This document shows positions 48,701 to 57,900 of a stretch of DNA of 64,000 bases, piece by piece. The notes under the pieces were generated by a model that saw only the letters and a list, made by a program, of their open reading frames with translations, did no database searches and was not told the DNA's origin. The translations under genes and the position numbers were made by a program. Origin of the DNA: Allodiplogaster sudhausi (Eukaryota; Nematoda; Chromadorea; Rhabditida; Diplogasteridae); contig CALZFC010000248.1 of assembly GCA_945643635.1 (NCBI GenBank), positions 7,491,501-7,555,500 on the forward strand, in the 5' to 3' direction. The stretch's first letter is position 1, and each line of letters starts with the position of its first letter.

Positions 48701-51689
48701 TGAAGTTTCTGTCTCGGCTCTGGCTTCGGCGGCGATCGTCGCCTTGGACGTGGATGTTGGACATTGCCTGGGTGAGGCGTTCAATAGAGTCCTGCATCTG
48801 GGACTCTCCAGTGTCGGCAAAGTTGACAGTCTTCACTTCACGCCGACGATTCGCCTTGCCAAGAATGGCTTCGAGGTGCTTTGCCTTGTTGACGGCGTTT
48901 TTGTATGTTCCAGGCATTGTCTTCTCGACTTCGAGCTGGAGAGGGTCCTTGAGACCAGCCAGGAACAGTTTCAGCCTCCGATCTTCTCGCTTCGCCTTGT
49001 CTGGGATGGCTCTGCGAGCGAGAGCTTCGAGCCGGTTGGCGAAATAGGCGACAGATTCGTGTGTCTGTCGGTATGCCTCGAGTTCGGCTTCGATCGCCAG
49101 AAGGTCTGCTGCGCTTCCTCCGAGCTCGGCCTTCAGAGCCATGACGAATTCTTCCCAGTTGTTATCGCTTGTTCGCAACTCATCCGAGATGTTCTGCGCC
49201 TTGGCTCGCTCTTCTCCTCTCAAGGCTGAGAGCGCCACGAACTTGGCGATGGAAGGCAACAGGGCTTGAAGGTGGTCCGCGAGTCGAAAGTTGAAGTCTC
49301 CGAATGTCTCCTTCAGCGGGTTGTACGGCTCCAGCTGTAGCGCTATTTGAAGTCGTTGCTCTTCCAACATGGATTGCTGGATACCAATGAACTGCTCCAT
49401 GTTGGCCGATGAGGAGGGTCGGCGATGAAGCCGGCCTTCTCTTGACGAAAGGGACGCGGGTGAGGCAGACTAACAATATTAACATATATATGAATGAGTG
49501 AGATGGAATGAATAAAAAAAAAAAATTAAAACAGTTTTCTGGCAATTTCTGCTAGGAATATCTTGAAAATATTGGATTGTTCTCCGTGTATAAAAAGACA
49601 GGGAGGTTGGAAAAAGGAAAACAAGAAACAAACTTTTGAATGTTAAATGAAATTAATGAAAGTTGGAAAAGTATTCCGTGTGTAATATATGAAACAATGA
49701 AAAATAAAAAAAATTTAAAAATAAACTGAAAGGGAAAATTTGATTCAAAAAAATATAAGACGAAAACTGGCAATGGACTTAGTAAGTTGGCCAGAATATA
49801 AGAATTTTTCCACCGACTATATAATTTAATATAATAAGCACGGATTAAAATGCTATTTAATGAAATTTAGAATATTATTTGTTACCGGATTTGTAGAGTT
49901 GCGGTGGCAGGTTGGGTGCAATGAAGAACAGGAAGCTGCGTGCGGTTGGTTGCTGCGCTTGCTCGAGGTCAGAATGACCGGGTGGGGCAGAGGGTGGTTG
50001 GGGCCTAATTAATGAGAGATATGGAGAGAGAAAGAAAGAAAGGAAGATCTAGCTAGGTGGAGATTGTTGACGATTTTCCCTGCCAGCTGAACTGGCTGGT
50101 ATGCAAATGTTGTGTGTGCCGTCTAATCTGACAGGCGCACTGAGCCTAATATCATCAATCTTGACCTAGTTGGAGGCAGCGGGCAGCAGCGAGAGTAAAT
50201 GAGACGAGAAAGATATAAGATACATATGAGATAGAGTGAGTTAGATAGATAAAGAGAGAAAATGTGGCTCTCTGTTGTTTGCTCTGTGTGCCTCTAATGC
50301 CTGGTGGCTGATAGTCAAATGAGAGATTCGATCGGCTGCGACCGGGTACTCTCGGCCATAGGCAATTAATCAAGGCCAGCGGCGTAGAGATAGAGAGAGA
50401 GTGTGTACGCCTGCATCAGAGAAAGAAACAACGAGAGATAATAGAGAGAGATATAGAGAAATATACATACATATAGAAATTTGTTAGACATATATATAAA
50501 TAAAAGAGTATGAGAGAGGGATAGGATACCAGCACTGTGAACAAACAAGAAAAACAAATACCCGAAACAGTGCTGATTGCGCTTCTACAGAACGGCTTAG
50601 GCGGAACGAGCATACACATTTCTCAAAAGGTACTCCAGCCAGCGTGGAATGAACGTCACACTTTTACCTCTATTTTAGCTATCCTTCTAATCGTATCCAT
50701 CAAAGCTAATTGGTAGAGAGATTGCCCGCTATCACCAAAATAAAAATAAAACCCAGTTGCTAACTCCGTTTGCCTATCCTAGTTTGGAATATAGAGAGAC
50801 TTATATATGAATTCGAGGGCGGTAAGCGCCATCCCAGGCTACCGCCTTGCCTAGCCACTGTAGGAGGAGAGGAACTACAGTGGATCCAGCTACCTTGGGA
50901 CCCCTCGTCTACTCTATGGGGATTCTAGGATGGAGGTGCCCAGTTTTGCAGCTCCCCGTGCTGCAAGTTACTATCCACTTGGGTCACTCTCAATAGGTGG
51001 GACGTGCTACCACCAGCAAATAACGCTTACCTTATAACCAAATAAACGGAGTCATTCCAAAACACGAAACATGCTACTGGGGGGTGACTAGTTAACTCAG
51101 ACAATCTAACCTAGAACCTAGGAGTGTGAGTTCACCGGCTAGAGGCTTAAGAGTTCACTAGATTATGTTAGTCCTTGTGAACAAGTATAGTTTAAATATA
51201 AAAAATTTTGAATGAAATAATTTTTGGTAAAAAAAATTAATTTACTTGTTCACTGGGCTTCCCTCTTGCCCCTGCGGCAAGAGTTCGACCCGGGACCTCC
51301 ATGTAAGAAGCCAGGCCGCCTAAAGCCTGACTCCTCATATAGATCTAATAATGTGTAATGACCGACCTGTTAATATGCCTCCTGGCTTGCGGTCGGTGCT
51401 CGAACCAGCCGTCCTGCAGTCGTGCAGAGCCCCTCTCTGGCGCGCCCTCTCCCGAGGGGGCGGAGCGTAGAGAGGGAGAGAGAGTGTGCGGCCGTTGGGG
51501 GCCGAGAGAGTGTATGTGGGTGCGCGGGTTTCAACACTTGTTTGGGAGGGCAGGGGGGGGGTCCAGATTTGTCCGAGTTTCTATACTATTACGATGCTGA
51601 CTGACATACGTGATGAGTGGAATGGGCGTCCATACGACGCAGTACGGATAGCGTCGCTCGCGCTCATCAATCTCCATGCTGCGCGGCAT
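39717..51689 (-). CDS. TMEM222: TMEM222-family membrane protein, complete, with a retrotransposon in intron 1
   Basis: TMEM222 (DUF778, related to plant RTE1) is a small conserved multi-pass membrane protein; its biochemical role is poorly known. Five minus-strand exons join in phase to about 172 residues: 51,689-51,610 (MPRSMEIDERERR, RYPYCVVWTPIPLIT), 41,749-41,665 (WLFPFVGHMGIATSKGVIRD, FAGSYYVS), 41,112-40,987 (MGFGWPTRVWQLSP), 40,353-40,223 (FCDNCHSHVALALNEMKYDG, WNMVNLA) and 39,813-39,717 (last helix, LPAMIFLVIIMSFVVVPSLI). Conserved features are WTPIP, GHMGI, IRDFAGSY and the CDNCHSH metal-ligand-like motif. The first ATG used is at 51,689; the open frame extends upstream to a CCAAG acceptor-like site. 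Intron 1 is about 9.9 kb because a same-strand LTR retrotransposon (42,090-51,536) sits in it. Exons 3-5 lie in the right inverted arm. Confidence 0.9.
42086..42089. other. Target-site duplication CTTG (left of LTR element)
   Basis: CTTG directly before the left LTR is repeated at 51,537-51,540 directly after the right LTR, consistent with a 4-bp integrase duplication. Confidence 0.8.
42090..42326 (-). repeat. 3' LTR (237 bp)
   Basis: Reads TGTAAGAAGCC to GGTTTCAACA on the plus strand. It differs from the other LTR at a few sites (CATCTAG versus CATATAG; GTTAGGCGGCC versus GTTGGGGGCC). Confidence 0.93.
42531..43229 (-). pseudogene. Integrase C-terminal part of Pol, beyond an in-frame stop
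   Basis: This continues the Pol frame after the TAG at 43,230-43,232. It holds the end of the integrase core and the C-terminal GPY/F-type module (KLAPRLHGPFEVLDVQGPRI), then a Glu- and Arg-rich tail ending near 42,531. An internal Met at 43,070 opens a 179-codon frame. The intact frame on both sides of a single stop indicates one nonsense change. Confidence 0.85.
43230..46673 (-). CDS. Pol polyprotein (membrane segment, protease, RT, RNase H, integrase; interrupted)
   Basis: The 1,147-codon frame produces the enzymes that copy the RNA and insert the DNA. In order: a hydrophobic segment at residues 33-58 (VVVIVGIALGVVILVVIIGF), an aspartic protease DSGA at 151-154, reverse transcriptase with MPMGLCGAPSSFQ and the active-site FVYLDDLLVVS near 590, RNase H with FIIESDASSSAIGAAL, an integrase zinc-binding HHCC region near 970, and integrase core Asp (LHVDILGPL), Asp (IVTDRGS) and Glu (NGLVERLN). 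The frame ends at a TAG inside the integrase. A membrane segment ahead of protease is odd for Pol and probably belongs to the upstream glycoprotein-like region; the frame matches that of Gag. The methionine is simply the first in the open frame. Confidence 0.92.
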   Translation of the reverse strand: MSNAELIKEGLENSSAAVRDGISGITSFFTTKVVVIVGIALGVVILVVIIGFLAKFYIFRSMTTAVTGLPLMNINSTTVANSTTSEPATTKRTAPSAPPVDSTRLHNNIRYQSLPENAQIFRFIANINEGSANLPYVPISIEDRRVTALWDSGATISIIRLTFAKKIDKGGSFRPTSTRAFAANGTPIHFIAEVDLNLRIGNEHLKQTFQVAADKDCPAAALIRLDTMRALDERERPALLRPDKHELHLGGVIIPLVKRDGYNEEKIHIGQVKTTSRSHIQANSKGKVKIAMTLDNHNDNQKFLISPFQRTEWSFENFIFNPLPGQTTTFVTVHNHNAVPMVVHEETPVGDIFAIAQEGQRNDEASPEADWESDLPSFPEKEEFLRQVEKATATLPSEHAKRLHGIILEHRNSFYSWDNKLGCFNGPIEHKIELDKSKPPLRPRTQRIPLSKKEEIEKQVRDLLNEGVIEPSDSAFVSPVVLVKKKDSTWRFTVDYRMLNSATLKEFYLIPNIQDVVDLAANSVYFTKMDLQAGFFQLPLRKKDRHLTAFATDSGIYQFRRMPMGLCGAPSSFQRAVQHIKQRVKARLFVYLDDLLVVSDSMEQHFQDLAELLQALHNFGFKAKLSKCEFAKQEVTFLGITISNGAIKTDKQKVQAINDFPRPTTITAIRSFIGMCSYLRRFIKNFAQIAAPLHELTKKDEDFCWTDEHERSFQQLKNSISTSPVMAAPLPGRPFIIESDASSSAIGAALLQSARDTDPPRPIAYASRKLIGAERNYPPIEAEALALVFATKKFRTYILGVPCQAIVDHRPLEALHKRKDLEGRLARYQMCLMEYNMTIKYRPGRENNIADALSRYTPDETKEPKTIKTTTKRTLPLSANEIDVPVNMLAKDTILELQSKTSWMREAVEDLKNKTLSANRAKTKARYELHDGMLCRKPKNSLSPHIVMLPRDETIVKQIVEHFHSSPMLASHAGIDRTLACIQRRYNWPEMKKDVEEAVTLCLKCRKRKTFSHEETKEPLGTFPEPSLPFERLHVDILGPLPQTIDGNRYILSMRDALTRFAIAVPLKDQRATSVERAFMEEVIGKHGAPKMIVTDRGSNFLAGEFQEFLGTMKIDHATSTPYHHATNGLVERLNRQIEEILASHVN
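46674..46916 (-). pseudogene. Degenerate junction between glycoprotein-like region and Pol
   Basis: The 243 bases between the stop of the Gag frame and the Pol methionine remain coding-like but change frame: a continuation of the ectodomain is open in a shifted frame, with a TGA in it near 46,921-46,925, and the frame then returns to that of Pol ahead of the membrane segment. I read this as small indels and a nonsense change in a once-continuous reading frame; programmed shifting is less likely because there are several breaks. Confidence 0.6.
46917..49400 (-). CDS. Gag fused to a glycoprotein-like ectodomain (3' end frameshifted)
   Basis: The frame has 827 codons. Residues 1-220 look like a retrotransposon Gag/capsid (LKETFGDFNFRLADHLQAL; RLKLFLAGLKDPLQLEVE). 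About 230-325 is Arg/Gly/Asn-rich (YGNTNYGNNNYSNNGFGYNG; RRGRGARGGRG), a basic nucleic-acid-binding region with no CCHC knuckle. At about 327 a signal-peptide-like stretch, YFFMAIVVTVIQAASG, starts a Cys-rich segment with several N-glycosylation sites, then a Thr/Pro linker and a helical region, and a Cys motif near 780 (IIKITKCDSV). This resembles a viral class III-type or chuvirus-like glycoprotein, but that is from general pattern only. At about 47,050 the frame slips and the last ~45 codons are out of register. Confidence 0.8.
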   Translation of the reverse strand: MEQFIGIQQSMLEEQRLQIALQLEPYNPLKETFGDFNFRLADHLQALLPSIAKFVALSALRGEERAKAQNISDELRTSDNNWEEFVMALKAELGGSAADLLAIEAELEAYRQTHESVAYFANRLEALARRAIPDKAKREDRRLKLFLAGLKDPLQLEVEKTMPGTYKNAVNKAKHLEAILGKANRRREVKTVNFADTGESQMQDSIERLTQAMSNIHVQGDDRRRSQSRDRNFRSSSRHRSTSPRGFRGRPRSPFRGNYSRNGYGNTNYGNNNYSNNGFGYNGYNHNYGNNFNADRRNRRGRGARGGRGTRGDRGGYRGRGGGGRAAAYFFMAIVVTVIQAASGLQICRPDAGGVLITPPAIRDCTPNNPSAVVPILTNVFVRNETYREFTAYLCTIEKYVQCANYFLWIATDWSSTQATSHHQPPTAEDCRKAAENKQWNNKPLLSNSTAPNIWLTERVDNYPSRHIAPGIACETQEQFILEKGVGGTIGEDETIISSLMTNKNGCRVDELSCTNDKSTMIWERQELAHSRCSFMKAMSANALVSDKQVVMESTQSAFTFSNEKLADHLYPCFTTPPHLTTGGAVLTFPHFSQIYNMSQEIARTRFSEHTFSPTTTARPSDRELEDLAYRRPTTSTTTPPPFSDERARPRPIAQLNRTRTSRGAEEGSIGTESHIQLLKAFYDGEENMRRRLTDMNINQKINYASEIIREESKQLFNTAFQTICEIQNRQISIWNALTRIDATVGIRTILGREDVAAQFVGHNIIKITKCDSVQIKEQGDQGRVLRTSSRHHEQERHPLHCSWHSRSDDSPYCNRLPERCGRGVTE
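49401..51282 (-). other. Leader of the LTR retrotransposon, no clear gene
   Basis: About 1.9 kb between the 5' LTR and Gag. No convincing open frame is present. It contains short GA runs and GTAAGC/CGCTTACC motifs near 50,822 and 51,026, which could be splice sites for a spliced leader RNA, but this is not established. Confidence 0.5.
51283..51301 (-). promoter_or_regulatory. Primer-binding site
   Basis: Directly after the 5' LTR, read on the minus strand, is TGGAGGTCCCGGGTCGAAC. TGG complements the CCA end of a tRNA, and the complement contains a T-loop-like GTTCGA. The exact tRNA was not identified. Confidence 0.75.
51302..51536 (-). repeat. 5' LTR (235 bp)
   Basis: Near-identical partner of 42,090-42,326. 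It would carry the promoter and start of the element's RNA on the minus strand. Confidence 0.93.
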
Positions 51690-51699
51690 ACTGCGCACG

Positions 51700-52777
51700 A
51701 ATTCGAGGTCGGAAGGAGGCTCCAGCTTGGCGGGAAGAAGAAGAATTTAAACACGATGATTATATCAAGGAATAAATAGCATGAAAAAGTGATGAAAAAT
51801 AAGTACGCAGAGCAAAACAAGAATGGGTTATAAAAATCCTTTGGAACAAGCAAGTTACTTTACTTTCAAAACATTATGCAAATGCCAAAACCACGTCACA
51901 TTCCAGAATTGACGTGCCCATTGACAGCAACTTTTCCTTACGGCATTACCAATCACAATTAAACTTCTAACAGTCAAACCAAATGAAGAAAGCGTGGTCA
52001 ACTCGAAAAATGTGTAGGAAAAAATGTGCTTTTATAGTGCTGGCTTCGGCGAGCATACCTGATTTTCGAAAACATCGCAAACTTCACTACGCAATTAGGA
52101 AATAACACTACCTTACCTTGACACACCATGAAACGCATTGAGAACCAAAATGTTGCATTTTAAACAAAATTGCTAGAGGTTTTAGTCATAACTCTTCTTT
52201 TTTTCTATTGTCGATGTTACTGATTTTTCAAACGAATAAATTTATTCTTTAACAAATTCAGCAGCTGCACTGGAAGGACTAACCTCAAGTAGATTAAAAG
52301 GGCTTCTCTATAAAGGAGCGCCTGCCCCGGGAAATTTTATTTATTCATTTTCACATAGAAAACTTTATGAGGGATGCATCTGGTATTCATCACAAGTGTT
52401 GGTATTTAGTTTTTTTTTTTTAAGTTTTTGAAATTTTTTTCTTCATGGTTAACATATGTCGAAACGTTCCACAATTTAGAAAGACCATATTTAACGTTAA
52501 ACCTAAAATTTCTCAATAATCTTTTCAATGTTCGATTCCGTGTTAGAAATTACACAAAAAAGTTGACCATTTGCAAAAAATTAACGAACTTTTAGGTAGA
52601 CTGGCTTTCAGATAGTTTATGAATTCTGGCTTTTTGATAGTATATCAATCTTTCCGGTTTTTTTTATTAACTATAAGGACAATTTGGCTGTAAAATTGTG
52701 ACTGTAGTGTAGTGTGACGCATGAGAATTAACAGGGAAAAAATCTTTACCGTATTTAGCGAGTTGGGGGAGAGTCAC

Positions 52778-52820
<43 letters not shown>

Positions 52821-53190
52821 GAGAGACAGAGACAGAGACAGAGATAGAGACGGAACATAGAGAAGATAGAGAGGAATATAGAGGAAAGAAAAAGGAGCAA
52901 GGCAAAAAGGTGCAACTAGAGGAAAGAAAGAAAGAAATGGAGAGCTCATGAGAAGGGAAAGGGCGATGAAGTCTTCTACTGAATGACGCTGAATCTTCTC
53001 ACTTTGGAGTCGGATCTCTTCTCATTTGCAGGCTGAGTTACAAGCAATTTACTCTATTTCTTCAAGGTACATTTTGCTTTGGAGTAGTCACTGAATTCCT
53101 CAACTAGAGATTACTTTTGAACCACCATGAGAGACAGAGGGATAGAGAGAAAAACATAGACAAAAAACTCCAATAATTTTTTTCCAATGC
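51700..53190. other. No supported gene; GA tract
   Basis: AT-rich sequence upstream of TMEM222 exon 1 that may contain its promoter. A GA/CAGA tract lies at about 52,775-52,950. No recognisable exons. Confidence 0.5.
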
Positions 53191-53309
53191 TGTCTCTACG
53201 GATACATACATATTTCCTTTAGGAGCATTCCGAAAAGTATAGAAATCAATGAAATTTGAGCGAGGGAACCTGTAACATATTTTGACATCAAATTACACGT
53301 CTTTTCTAC

Positions 53310-54887
53310 CTCTTCCGGTCCTGTTTGACGCCTTGCGAAAAAGCGCTTGAATCGGTGAAAAATGAAGAGCCCGAAGACGAGGAGGAAAGTGCTGATCTCG
53401 ACCAGAGTGATGGCTGAGAGGCCCAGCCACACGCCGGCTTGGCCGCCGAGTTCCGAAAGCACGTCCGAGATCTAGGCATCAACACAATTACTACATGTAC
53501 AATTAGCTCCTTGAGAATACGAGAGAGAAATCATTCGTTTGTTCTCAAAGATGACAGCTCTTACAGTATACGAAGGAGTCTCCGTGTAGACTTTTGTCGC
53601 CAGCGTACCAAAGTAGATGTTCACTATGAGAGCATTCTTCTTGTACCTATACATGTGTACATATCTTGAACGATTTATATTTTCCTTTCAAAACCATAAA
53701 AAAGAGGTTCATGGTTTTTTTCTTTCGAAAAATGTTAAATAATGTTGAACAGTAATGCATAGTTCAAGAGCATCGCCCTGCCAACCATGAAATGCAATCT
53801 TGAACCGAGGCGAAATTGATATTCCATGGCTCGCAACTGCCGAGCTGAATGCAGAGTTAACTTCAAGAAAATCGCCAAGGGGCGCGTAAATATTCATCTA
53901 TGCAGTTTGAGATAATGGCATGTTTCAACAACTATTGTCATATCTCTATATGTACATACATATGTATGTATGTGAACTTCCAATATGGCTCTTCATATTT
54001 ACTTCAATATTCAGAAGGCTATGCTTATTCTTTCTTCAAACGACTCCGCTTGTCAAATAAGAATATGTAACCCCCGCTGTTCCACTTGTCTCCAGAAGAT
54101 TTCGGCGCGGTGCTGGTGAATCCGATCTTTTACGCCGATTATTATTTCCTTGACCTGGAATTTTTTTTTACTTATTCAAGTCAGTTGTCTGCACTTCCTA
54201 CAACGGTGTACTACATACATACGTATGTATGTACGTACATAATACATATACATACCATTGCTTATGTAATTCAATAGAAAAATAATATTAAAATTTAGAC
54301 AGTATGAAATTACAGAATAAACAAGAACCGTTTCCCTGAGAACCGCATTTCCAAAACAATGAGCTGCGGCAAGCGGTCCTTGTCCACCCTGCGTCTCGAA
54401 ATGATAAAATTCCGTTGCCGTCAGTGCAGAATTGATCCAGAAAGTAGTTGCTGAGTTGGTCAATACACTGCTGGCCCACAGAAGCCTTAAAAAGAGTCAT
54501 TTTAGAAAACAAAATTAACATAATTACAGCTATAATAAAAAAAATATTGCTAGTAAGGCTGACATCTTCGCTCCAAGTTTCGCCCGTTTGATTTAGATTG
54601 GCGATTGTAGGCAGCGCGGTGGTTTCATTTAGCTCATTGTCGGGCAGAAGAGCTGACGATTGGCTGGTTTGAGTGCCTTGCTGGGAAGTTAGCTCGGTTG
54701 TTTCTGTTTCAGCAAGGTTAAGCAGGGTAGATTGCTGGCTTGCTGTCATTTCAGAGGGAGGAGTTGGCTTGGTTGTTTCATCCACAGAGAGAGTTGTTTC
54801 CTTGGAGGCATTCTCATTAGGTGTCCCACCAGCTTCTCTCTTGCGTCGACCGTCTAGAAAGCTGATTCTTATAGTGTTATAGATATA

Positions 54888-54927
<40 letters not shown>

Positions 54928-57900
54928 ATTTTACTTCCAAGAAAAGCGTAAGATTGGAAGGAGACTTGCATTAGAAATATATATATACATACAGTCCCGC
55001 CCAGGATCTTGGTAAAAAGGATGTTTCGGACGCATCGGACGGATCCAAATGCATCCTCGTTAATAACTATTGTTCTAGGAAAGACCAAAATATTTTAAAT
55101 GTTACATTAGTTTAGTTATAGAGAACGGATGCTACTGTAAAAGAAATCGATAATTTTTGACCAACTGATAAGAAGTTATCAATTTTTGCTTATAAAAATG
55201 TGATTTTTATATTTTTTAAAACAGGTTGGTCTGTACCATTATTTTGTCTTTACTCACATCCCCAAAGAATAAAATAAGAGATTTTATCATTGATAAGGGA
55301 AATCACCAAATCAGACCTTATCACGCAAGTTCATTTGCTGAGAAAAACGATACTGTATCCAAATATGAAAACCGTTTTCAAAATAAAGCATCCGTTTACA
55401 ATATATTTTTGATAGTTGTACTTTGAATGACTTTATTCATAGTTCAATTCAGCGAATAGCAATTGCGTCATATTGCGCAATATGCGTTTCCGCGCTCCGC
55501 TTCCCTTGTCAAGACGACGTTGTTGTGTCGCCTCTTGTATGTATGTACATGTCGAGTGTGGCTTCGGATCTCCCCATAGACGGTATTGCTACTGGACTTC
55601 TTACATATATATTTATCAGTTACGCCTACATTTATCTCTTAACACAAGGGGCATATCTAGAGGGGGAGATCCGTGGCCGGGAGAGCTGCCAGCCACTTTC
55701 TGGTGGTCCTTCTCTCAACTCTGGCTGGCAAGTGCTCGGTGCAGCATCACCCCCTGAGGGGCGGCGCTGCTCCTCTCCCCGGCCACGTAGCATCCCCCTT
55801 TACTGCTTTGACTGGTCCCTCAGTCTACAAAATAAAATAAAAGAATCTAAAATATCATCTATTTTCACACACGAACAAAGAAACGGAGCGCACGGGAAAG
55901 TAAATACTGTAATAAAGACGGAATGAGAGAGGGTGAATGAGAGTGAGAGAATGAGAGAGATAGAGAGATGCGAGAGAGGAGGGGGAAAAGGGCGGTCAGT
56001 CTTCCGAGAGGAAGCGGGAGGCTGCAGTGATTGTGCCTGAAGTGATTGTGATAAAGTAGAGCTCTGGCGAAGAAGCCTTCTTCAACTCTGTCTTGTCACC
56101 TTGTTCTTTCGTCTTTTTTTTTCTTCTCTGTGTTGTGTCTCTCGATCTTGCAGTCTCTTTGTCTTGTTCTTCGTGGTAGGCGCTTGATGTTGTAGCCGTC
56201 TGATTGAATTTTATGAGGAGAGGTGCTGATGGTGAGTAGAGAGACATTTGTTGGCTGGTCTGCGAGAGAGCTAACCGGCGAGAGAGGAGGGGCATCGAGA
56301 GAGTGTTAGCCGGTTGAGGGACATCCCGCGTGTTGCGCTCGTGAGAGTACGTTCATACATATGAGTGGGGGAAGATGACGAGAGAAAATGATAGCCACCC
56401 GTCTGATTCATATAGATCACGGCGGGTGGCTTAGCGCTGCGGAGAGCATATCTAGAGGGGGAGATCCGTGGCCGGGAGAGCTGCCAACCACTTTCTGGTG
56501 GTCCTTCTCTCAACTCTGGCTGGCAAGTGCTCGGTGCAGCATCACCCCCTGAGGGGCGGGGCTGCTCCTCTCCCCGGCCACGTAACACCCTACGCCTCTA
56601 CCCAAACTGGGGTAATTAAACCGCACACAGATCGCCAGACGTGCGATCCGGAGCAAAATATTGAAAACGACAAAGACAATTCGGAACTGTGAATAAAGTC
56701 ATTCAAAGTACAACTATCAAAAATATATTGTAAACGGATGCTTTATTTTGAAAACGGTTTTCATATTTGGATACAGTATCGTTAGGCGAATCTTCTCAGC
56801 AAATGAACTTGCGTGATAAGGTCTGATTTGGTGATTTTCCTTATCAATGATAAAATCTCTCATTATTCTTTGGGGATGTGAGTAAAGACAAAATAATGGT
56901 ACAGTCCAACTTGTTTTAAAAAATAAAATAAAAAATCACATTTTTAATAAGCAAAAATTGATAACTTCTTATCAGTTGGTCAAAAATTATCGATTTTTTT
57001 TACAGTAGCATCCGTTCTCTATAACTAAACTAATGTACCATTTAAAATATTTTAGTCTTTCCTAGAACAATAGTTATTAACGAGGATGCATTTGGATGCG
57101 TCCGATGCGTCCGAAGCATCCTTTTTACCAAGATCCTGGGCGGGACTGTATGTGCATAAATATCAACACATTTTACATTGTCTTTACACAACAAAATAAG
57201 TCGAGAACGCACCATCATCTGTAGTGTCACTGCAGCTTGGAAATGACGAGATGTTACACAGCTGCATCCACGTTCCGCGAAAATTCAGCTGTCCATTTTG
57301 GTCTTTACAGATGCCAGCGAAGCAATTCCCAAGCAAGTGGTCGATTAAACTAGAGTCATCGCAGTCCTAAAGCAAAAGTTATGTATGTACAGTACCGCTC
57401 AACGGCGAGGGGTCAATGCTGCGTCGGCTATAGCGGACGCGGCCAAATGGGCCAAGTGGAATATCTCGCTGCAGAAAGCGTTTTCAGGCAAATCACGTAT
57501 CAAAATGAGATCCATGAATTTTGCTTTACTAATTCTTGAAAAATGCAGTAAAACATTTGCTCTGCTTGGAGTTCGAACCTATGACACACGAAATACCATA
57601 TGTGAACGCAACAATTATGTCACCGTACGTCATGAAAATGCTAATTTCACAAATTTTCAAGATTTTTCTTATTTATGATTAGTGAAGAAAAATATAGCCG
57701 CTATAGCCGACGCAGCTTTGACCCCTCGCCGTTGAGCGGTACTGTATGTACATATATGTTATTTGTTTTTTTTTCAGTTGTCAGGACGTCATGTTTTAAG
57801 CAAGGATGCAGATGTGATATCCTAAAGTTAAGAACTGCTGTTAAATCCGCAATTACTTTGTTTCTATTTTCTACACAATGTACGATATCATATTTATCTA

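Larger units (their letters stand above)
42090..51536 (-). mobile_element. Ty3/gypsy-type LTR retrotransposon, 9.4 kb, with glycoprotein-like region
   Basis: Two LTRs (42,090-42,326 and 51,302-51,536) begin TG and end CA, are about 98% identical by eye, and are flanked by a CTTG duplication. On the minus strand the order is 5' LTR, primer-binding site, 1.9-kb leader, Gag fused to a glycoprotein-like region, a membrane anchor, protease, reverse transcriptase, RNase H, integrase, a polypurine tract (GAAAGGGGGCA next to 42,327) and the 3' LTR. The RT-RNaseH-integrase order assigns it to Ty3/gypsy. High LTR similarity implies recent insertion, but the copy has at least one frameshift and two nonsense codons, so it is defective as read. 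Confidence 0.93.

Noticed and set aside
51283..51301. A tRNA gene fragment next to the 5' LTR
   Set aside because: It is the retrotransposon's primer-binding site; no cloverleaf surrounds it.
54288..55088. A continuous 266-codon minus-strand frame as one exon
   Set aside because: It contains clear splice signals, crosses a TA microsatellite (Ile-Tyr runs) and part of the long-TIR element. Only 54,853-54,564 and 54,485-54,344 are coding.
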